Shown piece after piece: positions 6,237 to 7,970 of a stretch of DNA of 7,970 nucleotides. Within the stretch, counting starts at the first letter, position 1. Every line of letters starts with the position of its first letter. A model generated the notes under the pieces. That model did no database searches. It was not told the DNA's origin and was given only the letters and a program-made list of their open reading frames with translations. The position numbers were made by a program, and so were the translations under genes. Origin of the DNA: Streptosporangiaceae bacterium (lineage in GTDB: Bacteria; Actinomycetota; Actinomycetes; Streptosporangiales; Streptosporangiaceae); contig JASHOI010000059.1 in assembly GCA_030041195.1 (NCBI GenBank), positions 1 through 7,970 of the forward strand, given 5' to 3'.

Positions 6237-6244
6237 CTCCTCCC
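6237..6244 (-). promoter_or_regulatory. Ribosome binding site of parA
   Basis: GGGAGGAG on the minus strand, 10 nt before the ATG at 6224-6226 and within the 30-nt rsmG-parA gap. It supports the long form of ParA. Confidence 0.65.
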
Positions 6245-6256
6245 GACAGCCCGCGG

Positions 6257-6892
6257 TCAAGCGGCGCCGTGCTGGCCTTCAGGACAACGATGCCTCGCAT
6301 CAAGGCCGGCCGTCAGCCGGACGACTGGCGGCGGCGGACTGACCTTACCGCGCCCCGCCTCCACTACTGCCGCGTCTTGCACACCCAGCCTGCGCAGCAC
6401 CGGCCCAGCCTGCGCAAGCTCCTCCGCGGCCGCGGCTCCCTTGATCGCCAGAACCAGGCCTCCGGGCCGCACCAGCGGGACTGCCAGCGCCGCCAGGCGC
6501 CGCATCGGAGCGACCGCCCGCGCGGTCACCACGTCGGCCGCGAGCTCCCCGGCCACCTCCTCGGCCCGCCCGCGGCGGACCGCCGCATTGCCAAGGCCCA
6601 GCGACCGCACGCACTCGTCAAGGAAGGCCGCCCGCCGGGCCATCGGCTCGAGCAGCACGACCTCCGAATCCGGGAGCAGCATCGCCAGAACCACGCCGGG
6701 CAGCCCGGCCCCCGAGCCGAGGTCGATCACGGAGCTGGCCGGCGGGACCAGCTCGGCGACCGCGGCACAGTTCATCAGGTGCCGGTCCCAGAGCCGGGCC
6801 GTCTCCCGCGGCCCGATGAGGCCTCGTTCAACGCCGGGCCCGGCCAGCAACTCGGCATATTGTGCGGCGACGCCGAGTGCGGGGCCGAACAC
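6257..6892 (-). CDS. rsmG: 16S rRNA (guanine-N7)-methyltransferase RsmG (GidB)
   Basis: A SAM-dependent enzyme that methylates N7 of a conserved guanine (G527, E. coli numbering) in the 530 loop of 16S rRNA; its loss gives low-level streptomycin resistance. With the start used here it has 211 residues, close to the usual 205-240. Visible: GPGVERGLIGPRE and WDRHLMNC (35-42), typical of the family N-terminus; the SAM loop DLGSGAGLPG (57-66); LLEPMARRAAFL (motif II region); GRAEE (108-112); TARAVAPM (123-130); and AIKG. The start is uncertain. The GTG at 6892 has GAGG upstream, but resemblance to other actinobacterial RsmG proteins seems to continue a few residues further up, so a TTG at 6988 or the ATG at 7054 (overlapping jag by 86 nt) is possible. 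It lies between jag and parA in a likely operon. Confidence 0.93.
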   Translation of the reverse strand: MFGPALGVAAQYAELLAGPGVERGLIGPRETARLWDRHLMNCAAVAELVPPASSVIDLGSGAGLPGVVLAMLLPDSEVVLLEPMARRAAFLDECVRSLGLGNAAVRRGRAEEVAGELAADVVTARAVAPMRRLAALAVPLVRPGGLVLAIKGAAAAEELAQAGPVLRRLGVQDAAVVEAGRGKVSPPPPVVRLTAGLDARHRCPEGQHGAA

Positions 6893-6968
6893 CGCCCCGG
6901 CCTCAGCAGGCGGCAGCGGTGCCCGCCGTGCCCCGGACGCCCCGGCCGAGCCGGGCCGCCGGGCTGGC

Positions 6969-7649
6969 TCAGCTCCCAGGAAGAACAACCACCCGACGGT
7001 CGGGCTCCTCGCCCTCTGACTCGCTGCGCAGCCCAGCGGCGGCGACCGCGTCATGCACGATCTTCCGCTCGAACGGGTTCATCGCCCACAGCTTCTTGGG
7101 CACGCCGGTGCGCTTGACCTCGTCGGCTGCGTTCCGGCCGGTCTCGGCCAGCTCCGCGCGCCTGCGCATCCGGTAACCACCGACGTCGATCATGATCCTG
7201 GTGCGCATCCCGGTGTGCCGGTGCACCGCGAGCCGGGTCAGCTCCTGCAGCGCCTCGAGCACCTCGCCCCTGGACCCGACCAGCTCGTCGAGTGTCGCGC
7301 CGACCACCGAGACCACGGCGCGGTCGCCCTCCACGTCCATGTCGATGTCCCCGTCCAGGTCGGCGACATCCAGCAGGCCCTCGATGTAGTCGGCGGCTAT
7401 CTCGCCTTCCAGTTCCAGGTCCGCGACATCTGTCAGCCCGGGCGCCGCCGAGCCGTCGTCTGCCCCGAAGCCGCCGTCCTTGTCATCGGAGTCCTCGTCC
7501 GCGTCGATGTCAGCCTCGTCCGCCGCCACGGGCTCGTCGCGCCCGTACGGCGCGTCGAGCTCGTCCGTCCCGTCCAGCGGCTGCGCTGGCTGGGGCTGAT
7601 CTGCCGCGGACACCTGCGGCTCGGTGACCGCGCTTTCCCCTTGGCTCAC
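6969..7649 (-). CDS. jag: Jag/KhpB-like RNA-binding protein (KH and R3H domains)
   Basis: A 226-residue protein of the Jag (KhpB, SpoIIIJ-associated) family, found beside yidC in most Gram-positive bacteria. Residues 1-30 are Gln/Pro/Ala-rich and 29-66 are very acidic, with about half Asp or Glu. A KH-type domain (about 82-155) contains the GxxG loop G125-S-R-G128. It is followed by an R3H domain (about 160-224) with the defining R195-x3-H199 in NPFERKIVHDAV. The family binds RNA and, with KhpA, influences cell elongation and division in streptococci; the actinobacterial role is less clear. The start is a GTG at 7649 with AGGAGG 8 nt upstream. The gene follows yidC by 69 nt. The firmicute Jag_N domain is absent, replaced by the acidic region. 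Confidence 0.93.
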   Translation of the reverse strand: MSQGESAVTEPQVSAADQPQPAQPLDGTDELDAPYGRDEPVAADEADIDADEDSDDKDGGFGADDGSAAPGLTDVADLELEGEIAADYIEGLLDVADLDGDIDMDVEGDRAVVSVVGATLDELVGSRGEVLEALQELTRLAVHRHTGMRTRIMIDVGGYRMRRRAELAETGRNAADEVKRTGVPKKLWAMNPFERKIVHDAVAAAGLRSESEGEEPDRRVVVLPGS

Positions 7650-7657
7650 GACCGGGG

Positions 7658-7663
7658 CCTCCT
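7658..7663 (-). promoter_or_regulatory. Ribosome binding site fixing the jag GTG start
   Basis: A consensus AGGAGG on the minus strand, 8 nt before the GTG at 7647-7649, in the 69-nt gap after yidC. Confidence 0.75.
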
Positions 7664-7718
7664 ACGTTCGGGTTGACCTCTCCTGACAGCAGCCACGCCG
7701 GGATGTTGCGGCAGCGCC

Positions 7719-7970
7719 TCACCGCTTGCCAGACCGCTTGCTGCGGGACTGCCGTTGCCGTTGCTGCCTGACGAGCTTAACCTCGGGGGCCGGCGGCTCG
7801 GGCTCGGGTTCGGCGCGCTTGCCAAGCCTGCGCAGCACCCCCCCGGCACCGCCGCCGCCGGAGCCGCCGCCGTTCGCCGAAGGCTGCGCGGCGGTACGCG
7901 CGGTCCCGGTGGACCCGGAGCTCTTCGCGGCCGGTCTCGCGCCCGCCGAGCCCGCGGGCTTGCGGGTCTT
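7719..7970 (-). CDS. yidC: Membrane protein insertase YidC, C-terminal tail (partial)
   Basis: Only the last 83 residues are present; the frame is open through the right edge, and the stop is TGA at 7719-7721. No membrane segment is included. The tail is low-complexity and hydrophilic: an Ala/Ser/Lys part, a run rich in glycine (about residues 34-45 of the fragment), LRRLGKRAEPEPEPPAPE, and a strongly basic end VKLVRQQRQRQSRSKRSGKR. Basic tails on the cytoplasmic side of YidC are known to contact the ribosome. The identity rests mainly on position (directly before jag, rsmG, parA and parB) and on resemblance to the basic ends of actinobacterial YidC proteins, since the catalytic membrane core lies outside the window. 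Confidence 0.8.
   Translation of the reverse strand, partial: KTRKPAGSAGARPAAKSSGSTGTARTAAQPSANGGGSGGGGAGGVLRRLGKRAEPEPEPPAPEVKLVRQQRQRQSRSKRSGKR

Noticed and set aside
6992..7004. CCCGAC-G-GTCGGG inverted repeat near the jag end as a terminator
   Set aside because: The arms are only 6 bp with a one-base loop, too tight to fold, and it lies inside the jag coding sequence.
4457..7117. An 886-codon open frame on the + strand across parB, parA and rsmG
   Set aside because: It is antisense to three firmly identified genes, its translation is rich in Arg/His/Asp/Gln/Pro with no recognisable domain, and it fits the long spurious frames expected in very GC-rich DNA.
1..7970. Search by eye for insertion sequences, CRISPR repeats, tRNA/rRNA, riboswitches and DnaA boxes (TTATCCACA)
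   Set aside because: None seen. The gene order suggests the origin itself lies beyond the right edge.

Overview
This window is a stretch of a high-GC actinobacterial (Actinomycetota) chromosome. Base composition is strongly G+C-biased with GC-rich third codon positions. The gene order, membrane protein / trxB / trxA / (GNAT) / parB / parA / rsmG / jag / yidC, is the block that lies beside the replication origin in Mycobacterium and Streptomyces. dnaA, rpmH and rnpA would be expected just beyond the right-hand edge. No mobile element, CRISPR array, tRNA or rRNA is visible, and no wholly new system stands out. The interest lies in regulatory and segregation sites placed in and between housekeeping genes.

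Left part (1-2023, + strand): the end of a single-pass membrane protein that resembles the anti-sigma-like gene usually found upstream of trxB, then thioredoxin reductase (trxB) and thioredoxin (trxA), which together form a complete NADPH-to-thioredoxin relay. Between the membrane protein and trxB is an exact GGAAT-N18-GTT element, the consensus of SigR/SigH-type disulfide-stress promoters. The pair is therefore probably induced by thiol oxidation.

Middle (2024-3934): trxA meets a convergent GNAT acetyltransferase gene at a perfect 15-bp hairpin that also encodes the last codons of the GNAT gene. Divergent from the GNAT gene is a PLP-dependent threonine-aldolase-family gene, which in turn converges on parB. 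The short gap between these two genes holds a near-perfect parS centromere site.

Right part (3935-7970, - strand, transcribed right to left): yidC (3' end only), jag, rsmG, parA and parB. YidC inserts membrane proteins, Jag is a KH-R3H RNA-binding protein, RsmG methylates 16S rRNA, and ParA/ParB with the parS sites partition the origin. A second parS-like site is embedded in the coding sequence of the long low-complexity N-terminal extension of ParA. Good Shine-Dalgarno sequences support the starts of parA, parB, jag and the GNAT gene. The start of rsmG is uncertain.
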